A stretch of 64,000 bases of DNA, taken from Arthrobacter sp. 31Y (GTDB lineage: Bacteria > Actinomycetota > Actinomycetes > Actinomycetales > Micrococcaceae). Within the stretch, counting starts at the first letter, position 1, and each line of letters begins with the position of its first letter. The position numbers and the translations under genes are program-made. Positions 53,068 to 61,815 of this stretch are shown here, piece after piece. The notes under the pieces are model-generated. The model was not told the DNA's origin. It searched no databases and was given only the letters and a program-made list of their open reading frames with translations. The stretch spans positions 1,116,001-1,180,000 of the forward strand of contig NZ_JAFW01000001.1 of the NCBI RefSeq assembly GCF_000526335.1, in the 5' to 3' direction.

Positions 53068-53132
53068 AAAACCGCAGCTTGTTCGAAAATCCCGCCGTAC
53101 AACGTGAGGAGTCGCGAACAAGCTGCGGTTTT
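53068..53132 (-). terminator. Long hairpin between cysN and mmuM
   Basis: Eighteen-base perfect arms (AAAACCGCAGCTTGTTCG and complement) around a loop of about 29 bases. On the minus strand it is followed by a T-rich tract and, within a few bases, the mmuM ribosome site. It lies 16 bases after the cysN stop. It most simply terminates the sir-cysHDN transcript, but its position would also allow attenuation of mmuM. Confidence 0.75.
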
Positions 53133-53148
53133 GTGACTACGTGTGACC

Positions 53149-54552
53149 CTAGATGACGTAACGTTCGTCTTCGTGGTCGCCCGGGTGGTCCTTCACCAGA
53201 CCGGCAGCAAGGGTGTTGCCGTCGATGGGGTCGATCACCAGGAAAGCGCCGGTGCGGCGGTGGTGCAGGTAGTTCTCCAGCGGCAACGGAGCGGACAGGC
53301 GCAACTGCGCGTGGCCAATGTCGTTGAGCTCCAGGTTGGACGCCGGCTCCACGTTGAACGTGGCCAGATCCAGCTTGCCGGTGACGTTGCGGACCAGTGC
53401 CTGGACCGTGCGCGTACCGTGCTTGACCAGGACCTTCTGGCCTTCGCGGAGCGGCTTTGGTGAAAGCCAAGCCAGCGACGCATACAGGTCAGCAGTGCTT
53501 TCGCGGACCGTTCCGGCTGCGGCGATGGTGTCACCACGGGCGATGTCGATCTCGTCGGCCAAACGGACAGCCACCGACTGCGGAGCTGCGGCCTCGTCCA
53601 GCGATTGGCCGGCGAAATCAATACCGATCACCGTAGTGGTGCGCGGCTCGTGGCCCGGGCTGATAACGGAAACTTCGTCGCCAACCTTCACCGAGCCCTC
53701 AGTGATCTGGCCTGCGTAGGCGCGGTAATCGCGGTACGCCTCCACATCGAGCCCGCCAGCCACAGCGTCGGGAGCCAAGGCGCCCTGCGGACGAATCACC
53801 AGCTGGACCGGGAAGCGGAAGCTCTCCAGTTCGGCCTCGAGCTCGTCAGCAGCCGGGAGGGTCTCGAGGACCTCCAACAGTGCGGGACCGGTGTACCAAG
53901 GGGTGCGCTCGGAGCGGTCCACCACATTGTCGCCGTCAAGCGCCGAAACGGGAACCACCAGCAGATCTGCAACGCCGTCGGACCCAAGGCCAAGCTCGCG
54001 GGCAACCTTCTGAACGTCAGTCTCGATGTCGCGGAAAACCTGCTCGCTGAAGTCCACCAGGTCAATCTTGTTCACAGCCACAATCACGTGGGCAACGCGA
54101 AGCAACTGCAGCACCGAAAGGTGACGGCGGGTCTGCTCCAGGACACCCTTGCGGGCGTCAATGAGTACGACGACGGCATCCGCAGTGGAAGCGCCGGTCA
54201 CCGTGTTCTTGGTGTACTGAACGTGGCCGGGGCAGTCCGCCAGGATGAAGCTGCGCCGGTCGGTAGCAAAGTAGCGGTAGGCGACATCGATGGTGATGCC
54301 CTGTTCACGCTCGGCACGCAGTCCGTCGGTCAGCAGGGCGAGGTCGATCCCGCCCTTTTCGCCACCGAAGCCGCGGTCCGCAGAGGTGCGGGCAACGGCG
54401 TCGAGCGTGTCAGCAAGAATCGCCTTGGAATCGTGAAGGAGGCGGCCCACCAGGGTGGACTTGCCGTCGTCCACCGAGCCGGCAGTGGCGAAACGGAACA
54501 GAGTTGTGGGCAGAGCTGTTTCCAGCCCGGCAGCCAATGTTTCGGTGCTCAT
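53149..54552 (-). CDS. cysN: Sulfate adenylyltransferase GTPase subunit CysN
   Basis: A 467-residue EF-Tu-like GTPase that drives ATP sulfurylase (CysD) to make APS. G1 is ATAGSVDDGKSTLVGRLL, G3 is LADCPGHVQY, and G4 is VAVNKIDLVD. There is no C-terminal APS kinase (CysC) domain, in agreement with an APS reductase rather than a PAPS reductase in this operon. Two C-terminal beta-barrel domains are present. Its start directly follows the cysD stop with no gap, so translation is coupled. Last gene of sir-cysH-cysD-cysN. Confidence 0.96.
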   Translation of the reverse strand: MSTETLAAGLETALPTTLFRFATAGSVDDGKSTLVGRLLHDSKAILADTLDAVARTSADRGFGGEKGGIDLALLTDGLRAEREQGITIDVAYRYFATDRRSFILADCPGHVQYTKNTVTGASTADAVVVLIDARKGVLEQTRRHLSVLQLLRVAHVIVAVNKIDLVDFSEQVFRDIETDVQKVARELGLGSDGVADLLVVPVSALDGDNVVDRSERTPWYTGPALLEVLETLPAADELEAELESFRFPVQLVIRPQGALAPDAVAGGLDVEAYRDYRAYAGQITEGSVKVGDEVSVISPGHEPRTTTVIGIDFAGQSLDEAAAPQSVAVRLADEIDIARGDTIAAAGTVRESTADLYASLAWLSPKPLREGQKVLVKHGTRTVQALVRNVTGKLDLATFNVEPASNLELNDIGHAQLRLSAPLPLENYLHHRRTGAFLVIDPIDGNTLAAGLVKDHPGDHEDERYVI

Positions 54553-55512
54553 TTAGAAGTAGCCGTCCTTCTTGCGGTCTTCCATGGCTGCCTCGGAGAT
54601 GCGGTCATCTGCTCGGGTGGCGCCACGTTCGGTCAGGGTGGAGGCAGCGACTTCAACAACGACGTCGGCCACGGTGCGGGCATCGGACTCGACGGCACCT
54701 GTGCAGGACATGTCGCCGACCGTGCGGTAGCGCACAAGCTTGGTGATGACTTCCTCGGTGGGCAGCGGCTGGGAAACTTCGCCCACAGCGCGCCACATGC
54801 CGTCGCGAGCGAAGACTTCGCGCTCGTGGGCGTAGTAGAGGCCCGGGAGCTCAATGTTCTCGCGTTCGATGTAGCGCCAGATGTCCAGCTCGGTCCAGTT
54901 GCTGATGGGGAACGCACGGACGTGCTGTCCCACCGTGTGGCGGCCGTTGTACAGGTTCCACAGTTCAGGGCGCTGGTTGCGCGGATCCCACTGGCCGAAT
55001 TCGTCGCGGAGGCTCAGGATGCGTTCCTTGGCGCGGGCCTTGTCCTCGTCACGGCGGCCGCCGCCGAATACGGCGTCGAACTTGTTCTTCTGGATCGCAT
55101 CAAGCAACGGAACAGTCTGCAGCGGGTTGCGGGTGCCATCGGCGCGCTCAGCCAGTTCGCCGCTGTCAATGAACTCCTGCACCGAGCCCACAACCAGCTT
55201 TAGGCCCAGGCGCTCAACGGTGCGGTCGCGGAAGTCGATGACCTCAGGGAAGTTGTGGCCCGTGTCTACGTGCAAAACGGGGAAAGGAACCTTGCCCGGC
55301 CAGAACGCCTTGGTGGCCAAGTGCAGCATGACCACGGAATCCTTGCCGCCGGAGAAGAGCAGCGCAGGCTTCTCGAACTCGGCCACAACCTCGCGGATGA
55401 TGTGGATTGCTTCGGACTCGAGGGTGTCCAGTGAGCTGAGGCGCTCGACTGAAGGGGCGTCGACTGCCGCTGCAACTTCCACCGTGGACTCCTCTGTTGT
55501 GTACGTGCTCAT
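54553..55512 (-). CDS. cysD: Sulfate adenylyltransferase subunit CysD
   Basis: A 319-residue PP-loop ATP sulfurylase subunit. The PP-loop is LLFSGGKDSVVMLHLA; other family stretches are HVDTGHNFPEVIDFRD, FDAVFGGGRRDEDKARAKER and SNWTELDIWRYIERENIELP. It adenylates sulfate with CysN. ATG 55512 overlaps the cysH stop (ATGA); an in-frame start at 55527 is less likely. The first 25 residues are a variable Thr/Val/Ala-rich tail. Confidence 0.96.
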   Translation of the reverse strand: MSTYTTEESTVEVAAAVDAPSVERLSSLDTLESEAIHIIREVVAEFEKPALLFSGGKDSVVMLHLATKAFWPGKVPFPVLHVDTGHNFPEVIDFRDRTVERLGLKLVVGSVQEFIDSGELAERADGTRNPLQTVPLLDAIQKNKFDAVFGGGRRDEDKARAKERILSLRDEFGQWDPRNQRPELWNLYNGRHTVGQHVRAFPISNWTELDIWRYIERENIELPGLYYAHEREVFARDGMWRAVGEVSQPLPTEEVITKLVRYRTVGDMSCTGAVESDARTVADVVVEVAASTLTERGATRADDRISEAAMEDRKKDGYF

Positions 55513-56261
55513 GTGTGTAGTCCGCATTCTGTCTTGTCGGATCCTGCCCAGCGGCCGGCGCGGGGGTCTTCGCCCGGGGCCACTTTGCGGGTGCAGGGCT
55601 GGCAGCCGATGGACGGGTAGCCCTGGCTCAGGAGGGGGTTGACGGGAAGGATGTTGTCCTCGGAGTACTCGATCAGCTGATCGAAGGTCCAGTCCACCAT
55701 CGGGTTTACCTTGACCAGGCCAAAGCCCTCATCCCAGGTGACCACGGGCGTGTTAGTGCGGGTGGGGCCCTCATCGCGTCGGACACCGGTGAACCACACC
55801 TCGTAGCCGGCCAGCGAACGGCGCAGCGGCTGCACCTTTCGCAGCGCGCAGCACTGTGCGGGGTCGCGGGCGAACAGGTCCTTGCCCAGGAGGCGGTCCT
55901 GCTGTTCCACGGTGTTTTCCGGAAGGACGTCCACAACGTTGACGCGGAGATTCGCTGCGACTTCGTCGCGCGTCTCGTACGTTTCCTTGAAGTGGTAGCC
56001 GGTTTCCAGGAACAACACGTCGACGCCGGGAAGCTGGTCCGCCACCAAGGCCGGCAGGACGGCGTCGGCCATGGAGCAGGCCACCGTCACCGTGGGCAGC
56101 TCGAAGTTGCGGGCCACCCAGGCGATGATGTCCCGGGCGGGGGCGTTCCAGCCGAGCTCAGCGGCACCTTGTTCAGCCAGTGCTTTGAGCTCTTCATGGG
56201 AGCGCAGCGCCGGACGCGCTGCCGCGCTGGCGAGGTTGGTAATGGTGACGGGATCTGTCAT
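55509..56261 (-). CDS. cysH: Adenylylsulfate (APS) reductase, iron-sulfur CysH type
   Basis: A 250-residue assimilatory reductase that turns APS into sulfite. The two cysteine pairs of the APS-specific [4Fe-4S] form are present, ARDPAQCCALRKVQPL and GCQPCTRKV, and the catalytic Cys is in the C-terminal TECGLH. Because these pairs are absent from PAPS-only enzymes, APS is the likely substrate. ATG 56261 overlaps the sir stop (ATGA), and the stop overlaps cysD in the same way, so sir-cysH-cysD form one tightly coupled unit. Confidence 0.96.
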   Translation of the reverse strand: MTDPVTITNLASAAARPALRSHEELKALAEQGAAELGWNAPARDIIAWVARNFELPTVTVACSMADAVLPALVADQLPGVDVLFLETGYHFKETYETRDEVAANLRVNVVDVLPENTVEQQDRLLGKDLFARDPAQCCALRKVQPLRRSLAGYEVWFTGVRRDEGPTRTNTPVVTWDEGFGLVKVNPMVDWTFDQLIEYSEDNILPVNPLLSQGYPSIGCQPCTRKVAPGEDPRAGRWAGSDKTECGLHT

Positions 56262-57994
56262 TGGAGATCTCCTTCATCAGCCGAGTGTGCCCACTCTGCG
56301 AAGGTCTGGCCCTCGGCGCCTACGGCGACGAACTTACGGACCACACGCTCCACATAATCGGGCAGGTCTTCCACCGTGACCTTGAGGCCGCGGACGGTAC
56401 GTCCCAAACCGGCTTCCTCGCGCTCGTTGTTGGCCAGCCCGCCACCGAGGTGGACCTGGAAACCCGGGGTGGGGTCGCCGTCGGGCGTTGGCAGCATCAT
56501 GCCCTTCAGGCCGATATCGGCCGTCTGGATACGTGCGCAGGAGTTCGGGCAGCCGTTGATGTGGAGGGACAGTGCCGACGGCAGCTGCTTGGATTCCACG
56601 AGGTCGGCCAAGCGGCGCTCCAGCTCAGCGATGGCCGTAGCTGCCGTGACCTTGGTTTCGACGATGGCCAGCTTGCAGAACTCGATGCCTGTGCAGGCGA
56701 TGGTGCCGCGGCGGAACACGGACGGACGAGCCGATAGGCCCAAGGTGTCCAGTTCGGCGATGAGCGGCTCAACCTGCTCCTTGTCCACATCCAGGATGAC
56801 GAGCTTCTGGTGAGGAGTAGTGCGCAGGCGGTAGCTGCCGTGCTTCTCCAAAGTGTCCGCCAGCGTAACAAGTGCCTCGCCGGACGTGCGCCCAACAGTG
56901 GGGGTCACACCGATGAAGAACTTGCCGTCCTTCTGCTCGTGCACGCCGATGTGGTCGCCGGGAGCCGTGGGCTTGGGAGCGGCTGGGCCGTCCGGAAGCT
57001 TGAAGCCGAGGTACTCGTCCTCCAGGATCTGGCGGAACTTGGCCGGTCCCCAGTCGTTCATGAGGAACTTCAGGCGGGCCTTGGTGCGCATGCGGCGGTA
57101 GCCGTAGTCGCGGAAGATGCTGGTGACGCCCAGCCATACTTCAGCGGCGACATCAGCGGAGACGAACACCCCAAGGCGTTCGGCCAGGCGGGGGTTGGTG
57201 GACAGTCCGCCGCCAACCCAGAGGTCGTAGCCGGCACCGAGTTCGGGGTGGACCACGCCAACCAGGGCGAAGTCGTTGATCTCGTGCACCACGTCCTGGG
57301 ACGGGTGGCCCGTGATGGCGGTCTTGTATTTGCGCGGCAGGTTGGCCAGCTCGGGGTCACCGATGAAACGCTCGGCGAGCTCGTGGATCAGCGGCGTGGG
57401 ATCGATGATCTCGTCCTTGGCGATGCCCGCAACCGGGGAGCCGAGGATAACGCGGGGAACGTCGCCGCAAGCTTCAGTGGTGGACAGTCCGATGCCTTCA
57501 AGCCGGCGCCAGATTTCCGGCACATCCTCAACGCGGATCCAGTGCAACTGAATGTTCTGACGGTCCGTGAGGTCGGCCGAGCCGCGGGCGAAGTCCACGG
57601 AAATCTGGCCGATGACGCGCAGCTGTTCGGTGGTCAGCGCACCGCCGTCGATGCGGACGCGCAGCATGAAGTACTTGTCTTCGAGCTCGTGCGGTTCAAG
57701 CGTTGCGGTCTTGCCGCCGTCGATCCCGGGCTTGCGCTGGGTATAGAGGCCCCACCAACGGAAACGGCCGTGAAGGTCGGTACCGTCGATCGAGTCGAAG
57801 CCTTCTTTGGAGTAGACAGACTCAATCCGCTCACGGACGTTCAGTCCGCTGTCTTCCTGCTTCCAGGTTTCGTTGGCATTGAGGGGCGCGGTGCCGTCAA
57901 CCTTCCACTGGCCGTGGGGCTTGGCGGCAGGGCGGGTGCGTGCCGGACGCTTGGCGGTGTCAGCCGACGCACCGGCTACAGCTGTATCTGTCAT
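56258..57994 (-). CDS. sir: Siroheme sulfite (nitrite/sulfite) reductase
   Basis: A 578-residue ferredoxin-dependent reductase of the actinobacterial SirA type, converting sulfite to sulfide by a six-electron step. The siroheme-[4Fe-4S] ligands are visible as TIACTGIEFCKLA and NGCPNSCARIQ. Substrate-side Arg/Lys segments such as DLTDRQNIQLHWIR and NLPRKYKTAITG are conserved. The ATG at 57994 begins a polar tail; an in-frame TTG at 58030 adds 12 residues without family support. First gene of sir-cysHDN. A short reading frame with two Cys codons overlaps the start. Confidence 0.95.
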   Translation of the reverse strand: MTDTAVAGASADTAKRPARTRPAAKPHGQWKVDGTAPLNANETWKQEDSGLNVRERIESVYSKEGFDSIDGTDLHGRFRWWGLYTQRKPGIDGGKTATLEPHELEDKYFMLRVRIDGGALTTEQLRVIGQISVDFARGSADLTDRQNIQLHWIRVEDVPEIWRRLEGIGLSTTEACGDVPRVILGSPVAGIAKDEIIDPTPLIHELAERFIGDPELANLPRKYKTAITGHPSQDVVHEINDFALVGVVHPELGAGYDLWVGGGLSTNPRLAERLGVFVSADVAAEVWLGVTSIFRDYGYRRMRTKARLKFLMNDWGPAKFRQILEDEYLGFKLPDGPAAPKPTAPGDHIGVHEQKDGKFFIGVTPTVGRTSGEALVTLADTLEKHGSYRLRTTPHQKLVILDVDKEQVEPLIAELDTLGLSARPSVFRRGTIACTGIEFCKLAIVETKVTAATAIAELERRLADLVESKQLPSALSLHINGCPNSCARIQTADIGLKGMMLPTPDGDPTPGFQVHLGGGLANNEREEAGLGRTVRGLKVTVEDLPDYVERVVRKFVAVGAEGQTFAEWAHSADEGDLQ

Positions 57995-58247
57995 ACATCG
58001 ACTGTAGGTCTGGCCAGTTTTCGCCAGCAAAGGTCCGGAAACGCGAAGTCACCTAGGGAAACATTTCGTCACGAAGGCTTCATCGGCCTTGTTGCAGCGG
58101 GCTTCTTATGCAGGTTCATATTGTGGCTTTGTGGCCCCTTTCGTGACGCTCCTCTGTGGGATTGAACGTGTGACAAGACGGATTCGTCCAATCGTTGTAG
58201 CGTCGTTGAGGTATCGGCCGAGTCCGAGGACGCTATTTGGGGGAACG

Positions 58248-58628
58248 ATGACGCTCAACTGGAATATTGACACCGCAGGCACTCACGCCGTGCTGACCAC
58301 GGCGGCTTCTAATATCGACGCGCAGAACGAAGCGGCTAAGGCAGTGGGAACCGCCATTTCCGATGTTGGGGCCGTGCTCGGCACCGGTCTTGTAGCTCAG
58401 GCGCTCAATGAATTCGTAGAGCACTCACTGGCACTCAAGGTCAAGTTCATTGCCGGCAGGTCCGCAGCAATCGTCCAAGGAACCAACGACGCCCTCATGG
58501 CGTACGTTCAGGCAGACGGCGTCATGGCGCAGCAGGCCCAGGCCTCGGCCATCGCGGCCGGCAACAGCGCGTCCGACGGCGGCGCCATGCCACTGCGGGC
58601 AGGTCACCGCCCGGCGGAGCTTGGCTAA
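58248..58628 (+). CDS. Small helical WXG100/DUF6507-like partner protein
   Basis: A 126-residue, mostly helical protein (NWNIDTAGTHAVLTTAASNIDAQ, then VGAVLGTGLVAQALNEFVEHSLALKVKFIAGRSAAIVQG). Length and helical pattern are those of type VII secretion small partners, but no WXG motif is present; it most resembles the actinobacterial DUF6507 group. It has no signal peptide. ATG 58248 has GGGGGA upstream. It ends nine bases before the toxin gene, so the two are surely co-transcribed. A chaperone or co-secretion role is inferred. Confidence 0.65.
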   Translation: MTLNWNIDTAGTHAVLTTAASNIDAQNEAAKAVGTAISDVGAVLGTGLVAQALNEFVEHSLALKVKFIAGRSAAIVQGTNDALMAYVQADGVMAQQAQASAIAAGNSASDGGAMPLRAGHRPAELG

Positions 58629-58637
58629 AGGGACACC

Positions 58638-60821
58638 ATGACTACCTTCAACGAGATTTGTGTAGCACCAGGGGGTGGGGTCCCGGGCCTCGACCTCACA
58701 GCGTTGCCGGTGATACCCAACCCGGAAGCTTTGGACGCACATGCTGCTGCCCTTTCAACTGCCGGGGCGAAGTATGAGGCGTCAGTTCAGGTCACAGCCT
58801 CGGGATGGAACGCCTTGGCCGGGACATTCGATACACCCGAGAAGCCACAGCTTCTGTCGGCCTTTTCCCCAGTTACCACCATGGCGGATGATCTCAATAG
58901 CGGCGTTTCAATGGTCGCTTCTGCCCTGTCGGTTTTCGCTGCCGCTTGCCGCGACATCAAAACGAGAAGCGACGCCCTGAGGAGCGATTCCGGAAACCTC
59001 AGTTCACGCATTGAGCTCAAGGGCGACGAGTGGGCCACCGCTCCTGAGCTCGTTAGTGAGCAGAACCGGCTGCTCGCTGAACTTAACAACATCAAAGCCC
59101 GGTTCATGGAAGCCGAGCAGGACTGTGCCAATAAGATCGCTGCCCAGTACGGCGGAACACATTATGTGAACATCAACGATTCGCAGGCGAAGCCGGATGG
59201 ATCCAACGTTCATGCTGTTGATGCCGGGACTTTGGATGCATTGGGCGCACAAGGTGATCTCCCCTGGGGCGCACCCGTGGATCGGGCCAGACTTCGGGGC
59301 TTGATGGGTGCTGGGCAGGGCCTGTTGGACTCGGGGTGGGAGTTGGTGGGCGGCGCCTACTCATTGACTCCGTTGTCGCTGGCGTGGAAACCCGAGATTA
59401 AGGAATTGGGCCTCACCACCCAAAATTTCGGTGACGCCTGGAGTGGTGTGGGCAGCATGCTCTGGAACGTGGGCATGTTTGTAGCCCCTGGCATCTGGCT
59501 GGACCGGGCAATCACAGGGAAGCAGGAGGAACAGGACGCTGCGGCTAAGCAGTTGGGAAAGGTTCTTCCGGACTTATTCCAGGCGGACGCATGGTCAAAG
59601 GGCGAATGGGAATATGCCCTGACCCGCAACTCAGCGGATGTTGGCGCCTTCGTTGTCTCCTTCGGTACGGCTGGCGTCCTGAAAGCCGGATCCCTCGCTG
59701 AACGACTGGGTCTGCGTCTCGCCAGTGCGGGTAACCTGGCAAGTCTGCCCGGCACACTGCCAGGCCTTGCCAAACTCGGAGAACTCCGGTCAGTCACGGT
59801 AGCCAAGATCACTGACGTGATGACTACGGTCAAGGTTGTCACCTGGGAGAGCCTGATCAAACCACCGTTGCAGGGATCCGCGAACCTCCTTAATCACCTC
59901 GACGACGGTGCTGGCGCAGTCCGTGTAGCGGATGGCATCTCCGGGGTGGGCCGTGGTCCTTTGGGCGGTCTGGCAGAGGAGGTTCTTCACGGCATCGACC
60001 GCCTGGACCAGGCCGCCTACCGTCCCCCGGCGATGGGCACCCTCGGCAGAGCCGCGGAGCATCACGAAGTCATCGCCCAACTCAAACCTTCGCCGCTCCA
60101 CGATGCCTCGAACCCTGCAGTGCAGCAAGTGGTTCGTGTCCCCGATTCCATGGTTCCCGGACCCAGGACACCCTGGACCAAAGTCACCGAAGGCTTCGCA
60201 CCCAACACCGAATACCGGGTGCCCGGCCGCGGTACCTTCATTACGGATGCGAACGGGACCATCAAAGAAGCTGTCATCACCAAGGTCAAGGACAAACTGA
60301 ACCCTGACCTGAACAACCCGCTGCCGGACATGACGTACAAGGTGGAGGGCGTCAAAGGTGACGTGACGTTCAAGACCAATGGAGACGGACATACGGAACA
60401 CGTCAAGGTGGAGGGGCTCGAACTCGGGGACGGCCAAAGGTCCCCATACATCCAAGGACAGGTCGGCAGGGAATCAATGGCCGAGATAGGCGACTGGGAT
60501 CCCGACGTCGTTCCACCCGACTACGACGGCGGCCACCTCATCGCGCGACTCTTCGACGGAATCGGCGAACGCATCAACACCGTTGGCATGCTAAAGGAAC
60601 TGAACCGAAGCTCCGTTAACCGGAAGAACTTCTACAGGATAGAGATGCAGCTCCGCGACAAGTTGCTCGAAGTACCGCCGCCTAGGATTAATTTGCAGAT
60701 TGACGTCCTGCGACGACCTTCCATGAAAACACCCGAGAAGTTCATCGTCCAAGCGTGGGCCGACGGCCAAGGTTTCGTAGATGTGACCTTCAAAAACATC
60801 GTAGAAAGAGGAACGCAATGA
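58638..60821 (+). CDS. Polymorphic toxin with C-terminal DNA/RNA non-specific endonuclease domain
   Basis: A 727-residue toxin. Residues about 1-175 are helical (SGWNALAGTF, ALRSDSGNLSSRIELKGDEW, LLAELNNIKARFMEAEQDC), like LXG/WXG-type secretion domains. The middle (about 255-345) is Gly/Ala-rich and partly hydrophobic. A pre-toxin linker, NTEYRVPGRGTFITDANG, starts near 523. The C-terminal nuclease has DGGHLIARLF at 630-639 (His633 the likely catalytic base) and LNRSSVNRKNFYRIE at 655-669, as in the endonuclease-NS-2 family of YeeF-type toxins. It overlaps the first immunity gene by four bases (ATGA). No secretion machinery genes are in view. Confidence 0.85.
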   Translation: MTTFNEICVAPGGGVPGLDLTALPVIPNPEALDAHAAALSTAGAKYEASVQVTASGWNALAGTFDTPEKPQLLSAFSPVTTMADDLNSGVSMVASALSVFAAACRDIKTRSDALRSDSGNLSSRIELKGDEWATAPELVSEQNRLLAELNNIKARFMEAEQDCANKIAAQYGGTHYVNINDSQAKPDGSNVHAVDAGTLDALGAQGDLPWGAPVDRARLRGLMGAGQGLLDSGWELVGGAYSLTPLSLAWKPEIKELGLTTQNFGDAWSGVGSMLWNVGMFVAPGIWLDRAITGKQEEQDAAAKQLGKVLPDLFQADAWSKGEWEYALTRNSADVGAFVVSFGTAGVLKAGSLAERLGLRLASAGNLASLPGTLPGLAKLGELRSVTVAKITDVMTTVKVVTWESLIKPPLQGSANLLNHLDDGAGAVRVADGISGVGRGPLGGLAEEVLHGIDRLDQAAYRPPAMGTLGRAAEHHEVIAQLKPSPLHDASNPAVQQVVRVPDSMVPGPRTPWTKVTEGFAPNTEYRVPGRGTFITDANGTIKEAVITKVKDKLNPDLNNPLPDMTYKVEGVKGDVTFKTNGDGHTEHVKVEGLELGDGQRSPYIQGQVGRESMAEIGDWDPDVVPPDYDGGHLIARLFDGIGERINTVGMLKELNRSSVNRKNFYRIEMQLRDKLLEVPPPRINLQIDVLRRPSMKTPEKFIVQAWADGQGFVDVTFKNIVERGTQ

Positions 60822-61294
60822 CGACTCAAGAATCGGCCAAAGACCCATTTGAGCAGGCGCGTGAGTACGAGCAAATCATCGCCGAGGCGGTGTGGTCCAT
60901 CCGTCCAACGGATGTGTCTTGGGATTCACTGGTGTATGTCCATAATCAAATAGGTGGGCTGGGCAGCTCCATCACCAAGATCTTCCATCAGGGAGCCGTG
61001 ATCGATCGTAGGAGCATCGTCAAAGAAGTCGCATTCACAGTCGACGATCTTCGAGAAGCAATGTACAAGCCTGGCAAGGGCTCTTGGCTTTCCATGACCC
61101 TGACCGTCACGCCAGCCGGAAATGGCTGGGAAGCCAGTTACAACTACACCGACAAACCGGTCTGGGAACTCGGCGATCCGGTCAATGACACCTACGCCCA
61201 GGAGCTGTACCTATTCCCCCGGGACGAGGAACACATCCCCGACTGGTTTAAAGAAGAAATGCGGGGTTCCACCTGGACCCCGGGCTCCGACTAG
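60818..61294 (+). CDS. YezG/DUF600-like immunity protein 1
   Basis: A 158-residue acidic cytoplasmic protein. ATG 60818 overlaps the toxin stop codon, so toxin and immunity protein are made together. The shared C-terminal block is SMTLTVTPAGNGWEASYNYTDKPVWELGDP, then AQELYLFPRDEEHIPDWFKEEM. This order matches the YezG/DUF600 immunity family that protects against YeeF-type nucleases. It is the most divergent of the four tandem copies in its N-terminal half. Pairing with the toxin is inferred from adjacency and family. Confidence 0.8.
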   Translation: MTTQESAKDPFEQAREYEQIIAEAVWSIRPTDVSWDSLVYVHNQIGGLGSSITKIFHQGAVIDRRSIVKEVAFTVDDLREAMYKPGKGSWLSMTLTVTPAGNGWEASYNYTDKPVWELGDPVNDTYAQELYLFPRDEEHIPDWFKEEMRGSTWTPGSD

Positions 61295-61305
61295 GACTTC
61301 CAAGA

Positions 61306-61782
61306 ATGACGCAAGGAACCACCTCCAAGGACACTTTCGAATCGACTCGAGAACTAGAGAGAACCATTGCGGAAGGACTTTGGACGGCACGGCCCCAGGA
61401 TTTAGCGTGGGACAGCTTTGCTTATGTATATATGGAGACCGGCGGTACGGGCGGCGCCATCGCAAAGCTCTACCGGGACGGCCTGGAGTTGGAACGCGCC
61501 CGTCCGCGAAAGGATGTACTCGTATCAGCTATGAAACTGCGGGAAGTTACCTACCAGTCTGGCAAGGGCGCGTGGCTGTCGATGACGCTGACAATCACCC
61601 CCACTGGCGACGGCTGGGAGACCAGCTACAACTACACCGACAAACCGGTCTGGGAACTCGGAGATCCAGGACCCAGTGCATACGTCCAAGAGCTGTACCT
61701 CTTCCCCCGGGACGAAGACCACATCCCCGACTGGTTCAAAGAAGAAATGAAGGGCGCCACCTGGACCCCGAATTCCGACTAG
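61306..61782 (+). CDS. YezG/DUF600-like immunity protein 2
   Basis: A 158-residue paralog of the preceding gene, starting exactly 488 bases after it. It opens MTQGTTSKDTFESTRELERTIAEGLW, has a variable middle (ETGGTGGAIAKLYRDGLELERARPRK), and ends with the near-invariant KPVWELGDP and ELYLFPRDEDHIPDWFKEEM. The 11-base gap before it recurs before the next copies, so the duplicated unit includes that spacer. There is no strong ribosome site; it may depend on re-initiation from the previous gene. Confidence 0.78.
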   Translation: MTQGTTSKDTFESTRELERTIAEGLWTARPQDLAWDSFAYVYMETGGTGGAIAKLYRDGLELERARPRKDVLVSAMKLREVTYQSGKGAWLSMTLTITPTGDGWETSYNYTDKPVWELGDPGPSAYVQELYLFPRDEDHIPDWFKEEMKGATWTPNSD

Positions 61783-61815
61783 GGCTTGCCAGAATGATGC
61801 AAGGAACCACCTCAC

